Position numbers and translations under genes: made by a program. From Mactromeris polynyma (Eukaryota; Mollusca; Bivalvia; Venerida; Mactridae): DNA of 64,000 nucleotides. A model generated the notes under the pieces. That model had not been told where the DNA came from. It did not search any database and saw only the letters and a list, made by a program, of their open reading frames with translations. Shown piece after piece: positions 12,901 through 24,800 of the stretch. Position 1 is the first letter of the stretch. Each line of letters begins with the position of its first letter. The stretch lies in assembly GCA_032209605.1 (NCBI GenBank), contig JASFXZ010000009.1:20695553-20759552 (forward strand). The letters run 5' to 3'.

Positions 12901-15822
12901 GGTACAACGAGGCTCTGCTTGTAAAGCGAGGTACAACGAGGCTCTGCTTGTAAAAGCGAGGTACAACGAGGCTCTGCTTGTAAAAGCGAGGTACAACGAG
13001 GCTCTGCTTGTAAAAGCGAGATACAAAGAGGCTCTGCTTGTAAAAGCGATGTACAACGAGGCTCTGCTTGTAAAAGCGAGGTACAAAGAGGCTCTGCTTG
13101 TAAAAGCGAGGTACAACGAGGCTCTGCTTGTAAAAGCGAGGTACAACGAGGCTCTGCTTGTAAAAGCGAGGTACAAAGAGGCTCTGCTTGTAAAAGCGAG
13201 GTACAAAGAGGTTCTGCGTAGAACAGAGATGTAAAACGGGCATGGAACAGTTAGGTACAACGAGTCACAGCGTGTAACAACGAGTCTCAGCGATGTGCAA
13301 CGAGGTACAACAAAGCACAAATGGTAAAGCTGGGTACGGGATGGAAAATCTACATTCCAAAAGATGGAAGTTTTGACAAAGGAAATTTAGTATGCTCAAT
13401 GAGTAGCAATATACCGTACCGATAGTACATAGCGTATCCAAAGTATCCAAAATAGGCCAGGGCTAACAAAATACCAATTATCGTCCAGATTGTGCTATTG
13501 TTGTCGTCATAGAACGTATACACACTTTCTTGCACCGACAACAGCGTTTTCTGGTAGGCATTATATTCATAATCGTCTTCTTCTGCCGGTGTCTCAACGT
13601 CAATATTGACATGGTTATCTTCATCCTTAGACTTCTTGGTATCGTTTTCCTAGAAAACCAATTCAAAGGCATTTTAATATGAATAAGTCTTAGCATTGCT
13701 AAATTTGATTGAATTGTTTTTTACAATCACAAGACTAGTTTGTGTACATATGTATATATACATTCAGCCTTTATTAAGTTCCAAGTGTTAAAACCGTTTT
13801 ATAGTTACAAATGAATAAATCATTCTTCAAAAAGAAATTAAACTATGACCGTAGTATTCATATTTAAGAACTAATTAAGTTTAGGAAATTATGACTGAAA
13901 ATATAAAATATAATTATTTATTTATAATGTCACCATGCTGACGCGGACAATATTTAGTTGTTTTATAAATGGCGTGGAATATATAAGAAATGTTTTATCT
14001 AGATGACGTTCTTTCTACAAGTCTAAATTAAATACATGTATCTCTACTGTTTTTTTAATACGGACATGATATTCTGTTCTTTTGTCCTAAATTCACAGGA
14101 CCGTGGAATAAATTTGCAAATGTGGCAGTTCAAGATGATATGTTTTCTAATTTACACGGAAAACGCCACTCAACAAGCAGCCAATTATTTCAGGGAGCAT
14201 GTTGCATTTTCTGCGCGGATCTGCCCCGGTAGGTATAATGCTGTTTCCTGGCCGATATTGAGATCATAGTTCCGGCATCCCATTGTTTAATTTGGGAATA
14301 AGTGACATAAGCTCATGGATGTGAGCTAGATGGTATACATTACATATGATTGCACAGGAGGTAATGTTCATAAGTAAGTTATCGCCCCTTCTGTTGTAAA
14401 CTGTTGTACAATACCAGTATTACAATTTCCTGGGTATAGTACAATATTAAAGACTTTACGCAGTGATTACCGTTGTCGATACTTTCAATTTGTATCATGG
14501 TAAAAGTTTAATAAACAGAAACATGCATTATTTTAACTCAATGTTTCAATATTAATGTATAAACTCCAAACAAACAGCTTCAACACATCCACTCTATTAC
14601 ATAATAAGACAACTTGTTAATGTGTCTACGCTATACACATCATAGATAAGGGTTCCTGACTACGTTGGAATGAAATTACCATTTCTGACCCATAGACATC
14701 ATTTATCACAGTCCATATGAAAATAAGTACATATAGATTGGATTTGCTGTACTTTATACTATATTCAACGGAATAGATCAATAGTTATGATTACTCTTAT
14801 TTAAATGCTATTACCTCTCTTAAAGATCTTTTGTTTGCTTGTTACTGGATAATCAATGTTACGTCGGAAAATAGCTGATGTAGCTAGTGTTATTATGTTT
14901 ATCATAACCGACTTGAAATAAAGATTATCTTATCATAGTGTCTGATAATGGTGTACACGCAATGGGTGATATAAATTGAATACCATTAGAATTCTAAACC
15001 ATCGAAATAATGCTATATTAAAGAAAGACAGGCTCTGGTCTGAAATAGGGTGATATTGACCGTGTGTAAAGGGACATAGTTCGTTATCATAAAACTATTG
15101 CCTCATAGCGGAAAACATACATAAGTGATATGTGCTGAATCCCATACATATCAAAAACTAATTTGACCCATTGACTTTAGAAGGGCAAGTGTGTATGTGA
15201 CAATGCGGTGATGTACATGTGTTTGGATCGTCCTACATTGTGTCATAATGCTGCACATAGAATATGTAATTTGGATTGAATTCCATCCGTAGCATGTCGG
15301 AAGTATGCTATTGTACAATGATTAGAAGGATAGACACACTGACAGACGGACGGAAGGACGAACAGAAATTAATTATGTATACTCCCCCGGTGAAGTCTAA
15401 ATATTTCACTAATGATTAATTGTTTTATAAAACAAAGTAGATATGTGACAAAATAAACTGTATATAGGATAAAGAATATGTAGACAGAGGGGAATATACA
15501 GATTATTTACATACCCAGCTTATCATAATGTACAGGTGACGTAGTTGGCCACGGAAAAAAGTTCTACACGGTGACTGTGGTATGTATGGCAAAAGCAAGA
15601 CTCGAGTTTACTTTAATGGTAATACAGCGTTGAATATAGCATGAGAAGCAATGAAATACAAGAACATGTGTTTCTAAACTTTTTAATGGTTCCAAGTATT
15701 ACCGAATCGTGTTCAAATCCTGGGTTTTCCTGGCCGAGGGGACCAATACGTGTCATTTGTACTGAATCCGACATCTTTCCAACATTGACCGCACGGTCTT
15801 CCAGATGTTATATATCTTGCTG
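964..15822 (-). CDS. SLC28: Concentrative nucleoside transporter, SLC28 family (3' end outside window)
   Basis: CNT-family multi-spanning membrane protein. Family members import nucleosides with Na+ or H+ across the plasma membrane. Coding exons read in phase on the minus strand: 15703-15774 (ATG at 15774; the exon may begin at an acceptor near 15822), 13420-13649, 11273-11446, 10438-10582, 9262-9453, 8536-8697, 7994-8119, 6750-6880, 5945-6113 and 964-1139. Every junction has GT-AG and matching phase. An acidic N-terminal tail (about residues 1-75) precedes the first hydrophobic segment. Family blocks include [13 protein letters not shown], a TESPL block, [38 protein letters not shown] and the CNT signature [12 protein letters not shown]. 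The exon expected between LTFE (5945) and GVKTF (1139), about 29 residues, was not found. The residue before TES is Met where characterised CNTs have Gln. Subtype A1, A2 or A3 cannot be assigned. The family call is firm; single boundaries are less so. Confidence 0.88.
1140..1440. repeat. Degenerate AATGAATCAATGAA-type simple repeat
   Basis: Low-complexity run built from imperfect AATGAAT/CAATGAA words, directly upstream of the acceptor of the transporter exon at 964-1139. It ends in a short (GGAC)n run at about 1439-1455 and merges into the 21-bp array. Confidence 0.75.
1477..2692. repeat. 21-bp minisatellite with 420-bp higher-order repeat
   Basis: About 58 tandem copies of a 21-bp unit (core CGATAAGTCAATCATTCCAG) inside a transporter intron. 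Variant units (CAAGCATT, CGAAAAGTCAATCAGTT, TTCCTGT, TTTAAGT) recur in a fixed order. The block at about 1561-1957 matches 1981-2377 with a 420-bp (20-unit) offset, so multi-unit segments were duplicated. Because 21 is a multiple of 3, long open frames arise on the plus strand (a 407-codon frame of SISQSFQ-like heptads to 2781). These are treated as by-products of the repeat, not genes. Confidence 0.95.
3738..4142. mobile_element. 405-bp MITE-like element with terminal inverted repeats
   Basis: The left end CACACCCTAGAACCTGCACG, running on through CTGTAGCCGACATG, is matched by the reverse complement of 4108-4142 with about two mismatches in 34 bases. There is no coding capacity inside. No clear target-site duplication was seen, so the superfamily is open. 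It sits in a transporter intron. Confidence 0.75.
4704..4865. mobile_element. 162-bp MITE, pogo/Tigger-like termini (CAGTCGGACCTCG)
   Basis: Begins CAGTCGGACCTCGCTTATTCG and ends ATTCGAATGAACGAGGTTCGACTG, an imperfect inverted repeat. A related 5' portion recurs at 33476-33545. CAGTCGRACCTCG termini are typical of pogo-type DNA transposons; the superfamily link is by resemblance of the ends only. Confidence 0.7.
5030..5405 (-). mobile_element. tRNA-derived SINE, family with GGCTCAGTGGTTA head
   Basis: On the minus strand, the region from about 5405 shows a tRNA-like A box (TGGCTCAGTGGTTA) and B box (GGGTTCGATCCC) with degenerate pairing. A body follows that contains GTACTGGCATGTAACCAGG. A near-identical head and adjoining body lies at about 26860-27035, so this is a dispersed SINE rather than a tRNA gene. 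Confidence 0.7.
5574..5700. mobile_element. Short foldback (hairpin) element
   Basis: The arm at about 5574-5626 is the near reverse complement of about 5644-5697. The shared cores are GAAATATTGAATTCG, GTTGAAATC and CACACTTC; the loop is about 18 bp. This is a snap-back MITE-like structure within a transporter intron. Confidence 0.7.
7475..7562 (-). mobile_element. Degenerate tRNA-like SINE head
   Basis: The minus strand reads as a tRNA-like head (AGTGGTCAAGTGGTGCATCG followed by a TGGGTGCGAAGCCC-type B box). It resembles the heads at 41640-41835 and 57045-57240. Too diverged to be a functional tRNA. Confidence 0.45.
11091..11259. mobile_element. MITE family CAGTAAAACC, copy 1
   Basis: Starts TA/CAGTAAAACC and ends GAGGTTTTACTG, with interior words such as AAGACCACCTCA and TTATTATTGAGG. 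It ends about 12 bp from the donor of the transporter exon at 11273-11446. Five further copies occur in the window, three of them flanked on both sides by TA, as expected for Tc1/mariner/pogo-type insertion. Confidence 0.8.
11890..13330. repeat. 30-bp minisatellite
   Basis: About 45 copies of a 30-bp unit (core GAGGCTCTGCTTGTAAAAGC GAGGTACAAC) in the transporter intron between the exons at 13420-13649 and 11273-11446. The left third is heterogeneous and contains a block of about 238 bp repeated in tandem (11901- and 12139-). The right two thirds are nearly homogeneous, differing mainly by CAACGAGG/CAAAGAGG and GAGG/GATG. Open frames on both strands (up to 343 codons, repeats of [10 protein letters not shown] on plus) are by-products. 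Confidence 0.95.
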
Positions 15823-16164
15823 CTGAAAAATATTAAATGATAAACAAATCTAAATGGCGCTGACAGTTGAGAAACAAAATATATGTTTAATACTTTTGTT
15901 CACTTTATCATCTATAAAATACCACAAAATACACAATGTGTATTCGTTATCTGCCATATATACACCGCAGGAATTCAAGCAAATAGCGTCACATGGGTGT
16001 GCCTACACATACCCCAAATCCTGGAAAACTAGCTCTCTGATTGGTCGATAGTTCAAGTATTAATGGTCGAGAATGTTATCAACATTATTTTTGAGTTTCA
16101 AATAGTTTCCAATGTGGTGTCGGATGAAAACCACTCACATATGTAACAACATATGAATATGTCA

Positions 16165-16440
16165 AGTACGCATAGCTAGCTCAGTTGGTAGAGCGCTAGA
16201 CTGTCACCCGAGAGATCCGGGTTCGATTTCCGGGTTGGGCAGATTACGTTCTTCCATGACATTGGATACGATAATGTCTTCAGCATGTGGAGAAGTTGTC
16301 AGTTGTTTGAGGAATAGCAAGTCAGTTTTGGTTGATAATTAATTCTAGGAAAACTGATTAGGTCAACTTGCCGCCGTATATGAATGAAAAATTGTTGCAA
16401 GATGGCGTAAACCCGATGAAAACAAACAAACAAACTGAAT
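16165..16440 (+). mobile_element. tRNA-derived SINE, family A, copy 1
   Basis: The head contains A box TAGCTCAGTTGGTAGAGCGC and B box GGGTTCGATTTCC, Asp-like in appearance, but its acceptor stem does not pair. The body GTTCTTCCATGAC, GGTCAACTTGCCGCCGTATA and the tail ATGGCGTAAACCC plus AAAC-rich end are shared with copies at 18925 and 22362. The shared body marks a SINE rather than a tRNA gene. Confidence 0.75.
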
Positions 16441-16883
16441 GGATCAGCAAATGGTTACACGGATACTCATCTATTTCATGATTTTGTGTAGTCCATCCAA
16501 GCACTAAATCTGACTACTATGTGAATTTTAACACGACGTACGTGGTCAGAGAATAATGTAAGGGTAAAGCTATTCATCCCTTACTGTAGGATATCAGAAT
16601 AAAACTACCTACGTAGACTGTGATAACATTACATTAATACTTCGTGGCAATATTTTAACCAATCAGATCGTTCCTTATCATGTGATGGTGGAACGGATGT
16701 GGACTGTGGCAACATTAAATTGATGTATAAAGATTTTGTGTCAGTACGTAAGACACTAGTAGTTTTTTACCTAGGTATTGCGTGTTGAAGTCAGTCAAAA
16801 CGTGTCAGTTCTAGTAAAATAAGGGAAGAAATCGTCTTGGAGCTCAGTATCATGGGCGTATATATACATTTAAAAACGCACAT

Positions 16884-18016
16884 TCTTCGGCGTACTAACA
16901 TGGCTTTGCTATTTGCATATCAGTGTTGTGTAAACCAATCAAATCTCACGTTATCCACTTAACCGACTTCTCTTCAACCGAACAACGTGTGTAACATTGA
17001 CGCGGATTGGTTAACCTTTTGATCAGGGGTACGTTACCTTACCGAAATCCACTGAATTTCGGTGAATCTATCGAAATCCATTTTGGATCTTGAGTGACGA
17101 ACAATATTTATGTTGCACAACAAATCTTAACCTTCAAATTGTGCCGACGATCTTTTTGTCAAGATATTTCTTGTTATACCTGTGATATATCTTTAAAATG
17201 TCATTTCAGTGTGTTTAAATCTCATTTTGATATTAAAATACCCGTCGATTGAAAGAAACGCGTTCATCAGCGCATACAATGAAAGTTTATCTTGAATCAC
17301 TAAGTAAGGTCATGACATTTGAGAAATGTTACATTTAACGTTTTTAAATGTACGGAGTATATATAGCAGACAAAAAGTAACGACAAACAATCGTGAGGAA
17401 CTATTGTATTAGGTTCACAGATCATCTTAACTTTTGTAGTTTTTTTTAATAGTCTCATTTACATCCTGATGTTAAAGCATGATGTTCATGTACAATGTAT
17501 TGTGTGTGAGTGTGTGAATGCGTGTTTGATTTTGTGGATGTGCGTGCGTGTGCGTGTGTGAATTCTTGTTTGTTTGTGCGTGTTTATATTGTTAATAGAA
17601 GGCCATATTGAAAAAAAGATGTACAATTTATTGTTAACCTTAACTATGTAACCTTCTGAAAATAAAGAATTTATTATTATTATTATTATTGTGCTGTAAA
17701 GTAACAACAAGAAATATCTTGAAAAAAGATGGTCGACGCAATTTGAAGGTTAATATTTGTTTTGCAACATATAAACAATGCCGAGATGATGCATTTGCTG
17801 GTCACTCCAGATCCAAAATGGATTTCGGTAATTGACCGGAATTCAGTGGATTTTGGTAAGGTAACGTACCCTTTATCGAAATAAACCAATCCGCGTCAAG
17901 GTTACAAACGTCGTACGGTTAAAGAGATATTGCCTTGCTGGATAACGTAAGATTTTATTGATTGATTGATTGATATGCAAATAGCAAAACCATGTTAGTA
18001 CGGCTGCGCCGAAAAA
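16884..18016. mobile_element. 1.1-kb foldback element with ~300-bp inverted arms
   Basis: The left arm 16884-17176 is the diverged reverse complement of the right arm 17704-18016. Shared blocks are TTCGGCG...TACTAACATGG, TATTTGCATATCA, GACGCGGATTGGTT, CCGAAATCCACTGAATTTC, ATCCATTTTGGATC and AAGATATTTCTTGTT. The interior (about 530 bp) carries GT-rich and ATT microsatellites and no credible ORF. Single arms recur at 50955-51245, 60775-61035 and 61468-61781. Confidence 0.85.
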
Positions 18017-18924
18017 TATAGAAAATGGGAAATATGTACTGCCATAGTAGCGTTCATGGGGTGTACTTCTCGCGTGATGGAAACGGTTAATAACAAAAAT
18101 ATAAGAAGAGATAATTGTGTTTTAAGTGTTTGACATTTCATAACTAAGATGAACAAGAAGAAGAGTAATGTGACAACTGAAATAAATGTATGTCATATAA
18201 CAACATATACGGCTCGAATGCAGTTGTTTATAGTGTTGCTGTTTTATGGTAAATATGCGCCATTTGTCCTCTCGTCTCACATAATGCTTCATCATATAGT
18301 CATAAAGTTACCTGCTTAAATAGATACCTCTCATTTATGACACCATTAAATTCTTTAGCGTAGAACTAGGTATGTTTACATAAAGAATTTAAAACGAACT
18401 ACATGTATTGAATTTCAGGGCGTATTGCGAGCATTTTGTTTTGAACACAGTAAACATAAAACTCATTGATAACATTGTGCATACGCTGTAATAAATATAA
18501 AATGAACGTGACAAGAAATTTCAGATATAATGTATACATATTTCTGTATGTATTCAAATCGTGAAAGAATGTGGATAATACTACTTGTATCATACTTGTC
18601 ACAAAGAGCTCACATGCATTATTGTATGTTACGAGACTAAATCGTTATGAAATGATAATTATTTCGAAATATGTCACAACAATACATGCGTTGATTTACC
18701 CGGTACTGGTACAATAAAAGTCAATCTACCGCATTAATGTCCAACTGGAGTTATGATGTCTCTAACAGTCCGCCACAGAGTTAGCAAATTCAGTTGGACT
18801 GCTGATTATGACCTTAGCAAGCTAAATACGTATACAAAATAACAGAAAGAGATTAGGCAAGTTATGTAAACGGGACTATTCGTGGTACTTCGTCCGATGT
18901 TTACGTCGAATTGTTTGTCCGTCC

Positions 18925-19200
18925 GGTTAGTTCAGTCTGTAGCGTACTCGACTGCTAATCTAGAGGTCGTAGCTTCGAACCCCGATTGAGGCGTATGTTC
19001 TTCCATGAACAGTATACTGAAGAAAATGCATCCAAAGTCATCTAATATATGTGAGGAAGTTCTCGGTTGCTAGCGGAGGAGCAGGTTTGTACTGGCTTGT
19101 AACACAGGAGCACTGGTTAAGTCAAGCTACCGCCATATATTACTGGAATACTGTTTAGAAACGGCGTAAAGCCCCAATACAAACCAACCAACAAACAAAT
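18925..19200 (+). mobile_element. tRNA-derived SINE, family A, copy 2
   Basis: Degenerate tRNA-like head (GGTTAGTTCAGTCTGTAGCG, then CTTCGAACCCC) followed by the body of the 16165 copy: GTTCTTCCATGAAC, GGTTAAGTCAAGCTACCGCC, ACGGCGTAAAGCCCC and an ACCAACAAAC-rich tail. Confidence 0.75.
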
Positions 19201-19638
19201 TGATTATTGTTTTATTCGAGTGTCGACTGTCATAAATTATTGAACCATAATCCACTACAGACATCACAATATGAACATGTATGACTTCTATTCAAGAATA
19301 GCGGTGCAGCGTGTTGGATTTTTTTCAACTTTTACAATGTGACAAATCTAAATGTGCATGCTTCATTTTCCGACAAGAAAGTTACTCGTTCCGTTTGGGT
19401 TTGTTGGCGTCCATCCATATTATGCAAAATGGTATTTGAATTTATCAATAGCAAATGTCGTGTTTTTCTTATTACGACTTAAACATGGGGTGCATACGTT
19501 CATTTATCAACCTAATGCACTTTTCGCTATCTGCACTAAGGCACTGCTATATGGATAGTTGATTACAAATCTATACAATGAGGATGTGTATGATAATACT
19601 GGCGTAATCTGCCTAATGCAATCTTGAGCATATCACTG

Positions 19639-19862
19639 TCTCCGGTTGGCTGAGTGGTTAAGACATCCGCCTTGGGAGCGGGAGGTCGAATGGTCGAATT
19701 CGGGGCGGGTCCGTTCTGATATGGCCGGTTGGTGAGTCACCAGCTAGTTAATAATGGTTACCGTGCGTCTACCTGTCTCGTATTAAAGGATAGAAATCGG
19801 GACGTAAATTTGACCAGAAAGTCAGAAATGGCTGGCTCCTTAAGTCTGGGTGACACCTTAAA
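19639..19862 (+). mobile_element. tRNA-derived SINE, family B (Ser-like head), copy 1
   Basis: The head GGTTGGCTGAGTGGTTAAGA followed by a GGGAGCGGGAGGTC arm is Ser-like. The body GATATGGCCGGTTGGTGAG, CACCAGCTAGTT and tail GAAATGGCTGGC match the copy at 56800-57030. Confidence 0.75.
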
Positions 19863-20678
19863 TTAATAGTTTAATATATCACTGCATTTCTGTTCACGCG
19901 AACATGATTGTACTTGTGTAATACATATTTACATCGATTGATGATTTCGCACGATCGCAAATCCATACATTCATTCCTCTCAGTCAACAGAGCATTGAAG
20001 TGCTCATATATTTACATTTATGACTTTAGTTAAAAAAAATCGGTTTGTAGAATAATTTCAAACTTTGATAAAAAGTATTTGAATAATTACCCGCATCAAT
20101 TACGAGAGCACTTAACGTTTTGGTATAATATTTGCCATCATTAAAAATGCTCGGTTATACTCTGTAACTTGTACCCATTGAACCGCTGTCACGAAATGAC
20201 AGATGTCAAGTCTGCCTACAAATAAATATGAAATACTTCGGAGTCCATCTTAGGGGCTTATTTGCGGATGAGGCAAGTCAAGGCGATGTATGTGTCGCAA
20301 AAAAATGCTTTTTCTTCATAGTTTTCGTCAATTTTGAGAATTATATATTTTCAGCAATTTAAATTGATTTAGCATAGTTGCTTATTTAATTTTGATTTAA
20401 AGACACCATTTATGTTTATTACAAAAGTTTATTATCACTTAAGTTTGAAACAAATTGTAGATTCAAGTTTTAAGATGGCAAATCAAACCGATGGCATCCG
20501 TGAAATAACGCTATAGGACAATTTATCACTAGTAGAATAGATAACGATTTCAAATACTATTCAAATGAAGTACAAGTATGTTTGATTGAACAAGAAACTA
20601 TTTCAAGATTTATGTAAACACATACAGATCTCAAGCATAAGATTATCGTCGAGTATTCGGTAAGCGTATGTAGCGACA

Positions 20679-20920
20679 TATACTTAACACCATTAAACGC
20701 AACTGTTTTAATTCGGCTTCGTTTTGTATATGGTGTTAACAGTTACCAACTGTTACCAATGTTTAAAATATTGTTCAAAACGTATGGACCAATAATTCAT
20801 ATTTCACGATTCAATAAGTTTATGAAATTATGTTGGTGAATTTATATAGAATTACTTCTTCTTTACGTCATGTTTTGAAGCAGACAATTTTCGGTTGCGT
20901 TTTTAATGGCGTTAAGTATA
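20679..20920. mobile_element. 242-bp MITE with TATACTTAACACCATTAAA termini, copy 1
   Basis: The left end TATACTTAACACCATTAAAC is matched in reverse complement by the right end (TTTTTAATGGCGTTAAGTATA), running inward through GCAACTG/GCAACCG. A second copy of the same layout lies at 57558-57810. The TA at both outer ends fits a TA target duplication. Non-coding. Confidence 0.88.
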
Positions 20921-22361
20921 TTTGTATATTGACTTCGAATATATGCGTAAAGGTGAGTTGTTAAAGTCACAGATACGGTTAATTTATGTCACGTCAGTAT
21001 TTCAGTAATGTATATATCTTATGAAATAAATCTCATCTTCAAGACGGCTATTTGTTTGCTTTAAATCAAGAAGTGGTTTGCAAATCAGGAAGTGACCATC
21101 ACCGAATTGGTATTTTCATGATTTTCTACAAATTGAACAATTATAACCACGAACGTGATTTCTTTAATATCTAGAGACGGATGCAACCATTTTGTGACCG
21201 GCATCGTCGCCCTAGATTCTTTAATCACTAAGTTATTTATCAAAAAAACAGTTCGCAGAGACAATTTATTACACTCCTAATACATTCTTACATCTCAATC
21301 ATGTACGTTAAAACACTGAGCAAACTTTTAATGAGTGACTTGGATTGCACCACATATTATTATGACTTCAGACGGTGGCTCTGTGGTACATTTCAACTGA
21401 GGGTCAACGTGGATTAATATTGTCAGAATTTTGAACGAACAAAAGTATAAATATGATGGTGTTATTGCGTTGTTAAATTTGCAGTCACTGTTTAAAAAAT
21501 ATCAATAAAATCCAAAGTTTGTTCCAAGCTTGTACAATGTATGCATAGCAAAGTAATATCAAGTATATTTCACAATATTTTGACAATGATAAATATATTT
21601 CTAACTATTTCATTCATCAAGTGTCGAGTATGTCATTCTTTTTACTTACCACTTTTCTTGTAAATATCCGTTCAAAATTGCAAAACTTAAACACAAACGT
21701 TCAATACGTACATCCAATGATTTAACTTCTAAACATAAACTTATCAACAACGTTCAACATAACCAAGTATACTACACTTTTAAAGACAAGGTGGCAATGT
21801 ATATCTTTTTAGTTACATAGAAGAGATTAATAAATTTAAATGAAATCCAGCTGGCCATGTGGTACTATATAAATATCAATTTCCATGGAGGGTGACGCCT
21901 TACGCCTCGGTTGACATTAACTTTCTCGGGTTAACATTATATGCTATCACCTTCCATGGGATCTGATATTTATTTTATTATACCGAACAAATATTTTGAT
22001 TTTAAAATACAAAACAATAACATTAATTTGTAGCAGAAACAAACCATTTATTTAAGTTAAATACCATACTCAAAGAAACATCAGATGAATGATAGAAAAT
22101 TACTATTGGAATTTCCCGTTGTCTATTTTTAGACCCACGAGAGGGTAAAAACGTTATGGCGCCGTGTAAAAATATTATGTCACAGGGTACAAACGTTATG
22201 TTACAGGATAACATTACGAATTTGCTTATAGCGTGTATATGGAAATTTAACAAGGCAAAGTCACGTGAGGTATAATAAATATCAAATATCATAGATTTCC
22301 TGTTCTACCCTCCCCCACACCAGTCTCTTCACATACCCGTACTACACAAAGCCCTCCATGT

Positions 22362-22640
22362 TAGCACAGTAGGTAAATGGCTGGGCTGTCACCAGGGAGG
22401 TCTGGATTCTATTCCCGGGCAGGATATTTATATCATCTTCTGGGACATTTGGCTACGATCATTTGATCCATCTTTGATAGGGAGAGGGGGGGGGGGGCTT
22501 GTCAGCGACTTGCAGACGGGCATGATACCCATGTTTGATAATTAAAGCCAGGAAAACTGGTTAAGTCAACGGTCCGCCGTGCATAACTCCAATACAAATG
22601 TTAAACAATGGCGTTCAATCCGAAAAAAAACCCATCACAA
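22362..22640 (+). mobile_element. tRNA-derived SINE, family A, copy 3 (diverged)
   Basis: The head has a GTTAGCACAGTAGGTAAATG A-box region and a GGATTCTATTCCC B-box region. The body has GGTTAAGTCAACGGTCCGCCG and the tail ACAATGGCGTTCAATCC, as in the copies at 16165 and 18925. A poly-G run lies at about 22484-22497. Confidence 0.65.
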
Positions 22641-23639
22641 ATTAAACGCCTAAGTAATGGGGACAAGTATACTAGAATAAGAAATTACACAGGTAAATAT
22701 TTCCTCTTATCACATGGCTGATTTTACTAACCTTAGCATTTAAGATCTTCACTGTCACTGCCCATTTGGAGGTCAGATTATGAACCGATTACCAATTTAC
22801 CTCTGTATTCAAAGATCGAGAAAATGAAAAAAAAATCAATTCGATCGGTGGCTGGATGTGAGAGCAATTTTGTTGACTTTGATCATATTTTTATGATTTG
22901 ATGATAATCAACTGAGTTTATTTCTCCTCAACTTGTAATCCAAATAAGGTGAAACAATTACGCTACATACTCGTATATACACGTACGCAAACATGAGTGA
23001 GTACACAACTTAATTAGAAACGTTGGTATGCTAGATTGAATATTATGTGGCCAAAGTAAGCCAGGTTGCACTTACAAGGAATGAAATAAGTGACAAGCGA
23101 CGGGCCCTGTATATCAAAATGTTATTTGCATAGCATATTTACTTTATGCATCGCAAATAAAGCCGCCGGTACGACGAATAGAGTTTAAAGTTTCGTATGG
23201 TTATATATTGTTGAAAACAGCATAAACGCAACACAAAGTGTCCCGCATAAAGTGAATGGATTGCACATGCAGTGTCTATATTTGATCGTTAATTGAATAA
23301 GTAATAGATTAATGCTCATATTCAGCTACAGACATATCCTATAAGCCTATGAATGTATTGCCAACAAAAAAATCCATACTTTGAGTGCCCCGGATAATGA
23401 ATAAATAATTATATTGCATTTTACATTCAACGATCAGTTGGGTTTTTCACTTTTAATATTTATCCATGTAAGATCAGATAAGTTTACGTATGTCTCACTT
23501 TGGTACATGATTGTTACACATATGCATATATAAAATGTGATTGATGCATAAAACGACTCACTTTGATTGATCAGAGACAAGATAAATGAAATATATTATG
23601 TATCTTGTATGTTATTTAAACGCAAAATGTGTACATAAT

Positions 23640-24328
23640 TACGGTGGCATAGACGTGACACGTGTATTTCTATCTCGTTCTCATGACACACTATCTCGTT
23701 CCCATGACACACAATCTCGTTCCCACGTCTAAGTATGTCGAGGCCACGAGTTAGCTATCACGTCCCCATGACACACAATCTCGTTCCCACGTCTAAGTAT
23801 GTCGAGGCCACGACTTAGCTATCACGTTCCCATGACCCACAATCTCGTTCCCACGTCTAAGTATGTCGAGTCCACGACTTAGCTATCACGTTCCCATGAC
23901 ACACAATCTCGTTCCCACGTCTAAGTATGTCGAGGCCACGACTTGGCTATCACGTTCCCATGACACACAGTCTCGTTCCCACGTCTAAGTATGTCGAGGC
24001 TACGACTTAGCTATCACGTTCCTACGACATACTATCTCGTTCCCACGTCTAAGTATGTCGAGGCCACGAGTTAGCTATCACGTTCCCTTGACACACAATC
24101 TCGTTCCCACGTCTAAGTATGTCGAGGCTACGACTTAGCTATCACGTTCCTACGACATACTATCTCGTTCCCACGACTAAGTATGTCGTGGCTACGACTT
24201 TAACTATCACGTTCCCACGACATAGTTATCTCGGGGCCACGACTTACTGACTCGTTCCCACGACATACTAAGTTGTGGGGGAACGAGATAAAAATAATTT
24301 CAAACATGTTACCTCTACGGTGGCATAG
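23640..24328. repeat. 64-bp tandem array flanked by a 13-bp direct repeat
   Basis: About nine copies of a unit of about 64 bp (CACGTTCCCATGACACACAA, TCTCGTTCCCACGTCTAAG, TATGTCGAGGCCACGACTTA) at about 23660-24290. Related half-units occur in inverted orientation at the right end (GTGGGGGAACGAGA). The word TACGGTGGCATAG stands outside the array on both sides, at 23640-23652 and 24316-24328. A non-autonomous element with a tandem-repeat core would look like this; the class is inference. Confidence 0.85.
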
Positions 24329-24604
24329 GCCTCTACACCTCTATGCCTTTTTCTCAATGGAAGTCGTAAGCGTCCTTATTTAAATGAGATTTGTGGTAAA
24401 TTGGCCAAACAAATTGGGAGACGTGTCTATGTGTATATTTATAAACTATATTATATCTCACTTCACAAGATAAACACGTTATAATACTTCCAACAACCTT
24501 AATCGGTGTGAATATCCGTGAACTAGCACATTGACCTTGTAGTTATTTAGATAATATCAATTTCCTAAATCGGTGTTAGTCATTTAAGATTTTTGGAGGA
24601 TAGT

Positions 24605-24800
24605 GCATGACACAGAAGATGTCCCATTTTCAGAAGCACACCTGGTTCTTTTACGTACCCGATGTAAAGAACCGTCGGGAACGGTTTTTCAAAGTATCAT
24701 CCGAAAGACTGTAAGTACTGTCAGTGGTGGAGAAGGGGATCGAACTGCGATCCCTGGATTACTAGTCCAGCGCGTTACTACTGGACCTCAGATCCGTGAA
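24605..24800 (-). mobile_element. tRNA-derived SINE, family D (single copy seen)
   Basis: On the minus strand the region from 24800 reads as a tRNA-like head: GAGGTCCAGTAGTAACGCGC, then GTTCGATCCCC as B box. A body with inverted GTAAAGAACC/GGTTCTTTTAC words follows. Stem pairing is too poor for a tRNA gene. Confidence 0.55.

Noticed and set aside
12289..13320. 343-, 293- and 172-codon frames on both strands
   Set aside because: All arise from the 30-bp minisatellite. Several frames on both strands are open at once, as expected for a stop-free unit divisible by three.
16165..16240. tRNA-Asp gene
   Set aside because: A and B boxes are present but the acceptor stem does not pair, and the downstream body recurs at other SINE copies.
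19639..19720. tRNA-Ser gene
   Set aside because: The head is followed by a body shared with 56800-57030, and arm pairing is poor, so it is SINE-derived.
22023..22292. 89-codon minus-strand frame
   Set aside because: No domain, signal or splice support; the composition looks like chance in AT-rich sequence.
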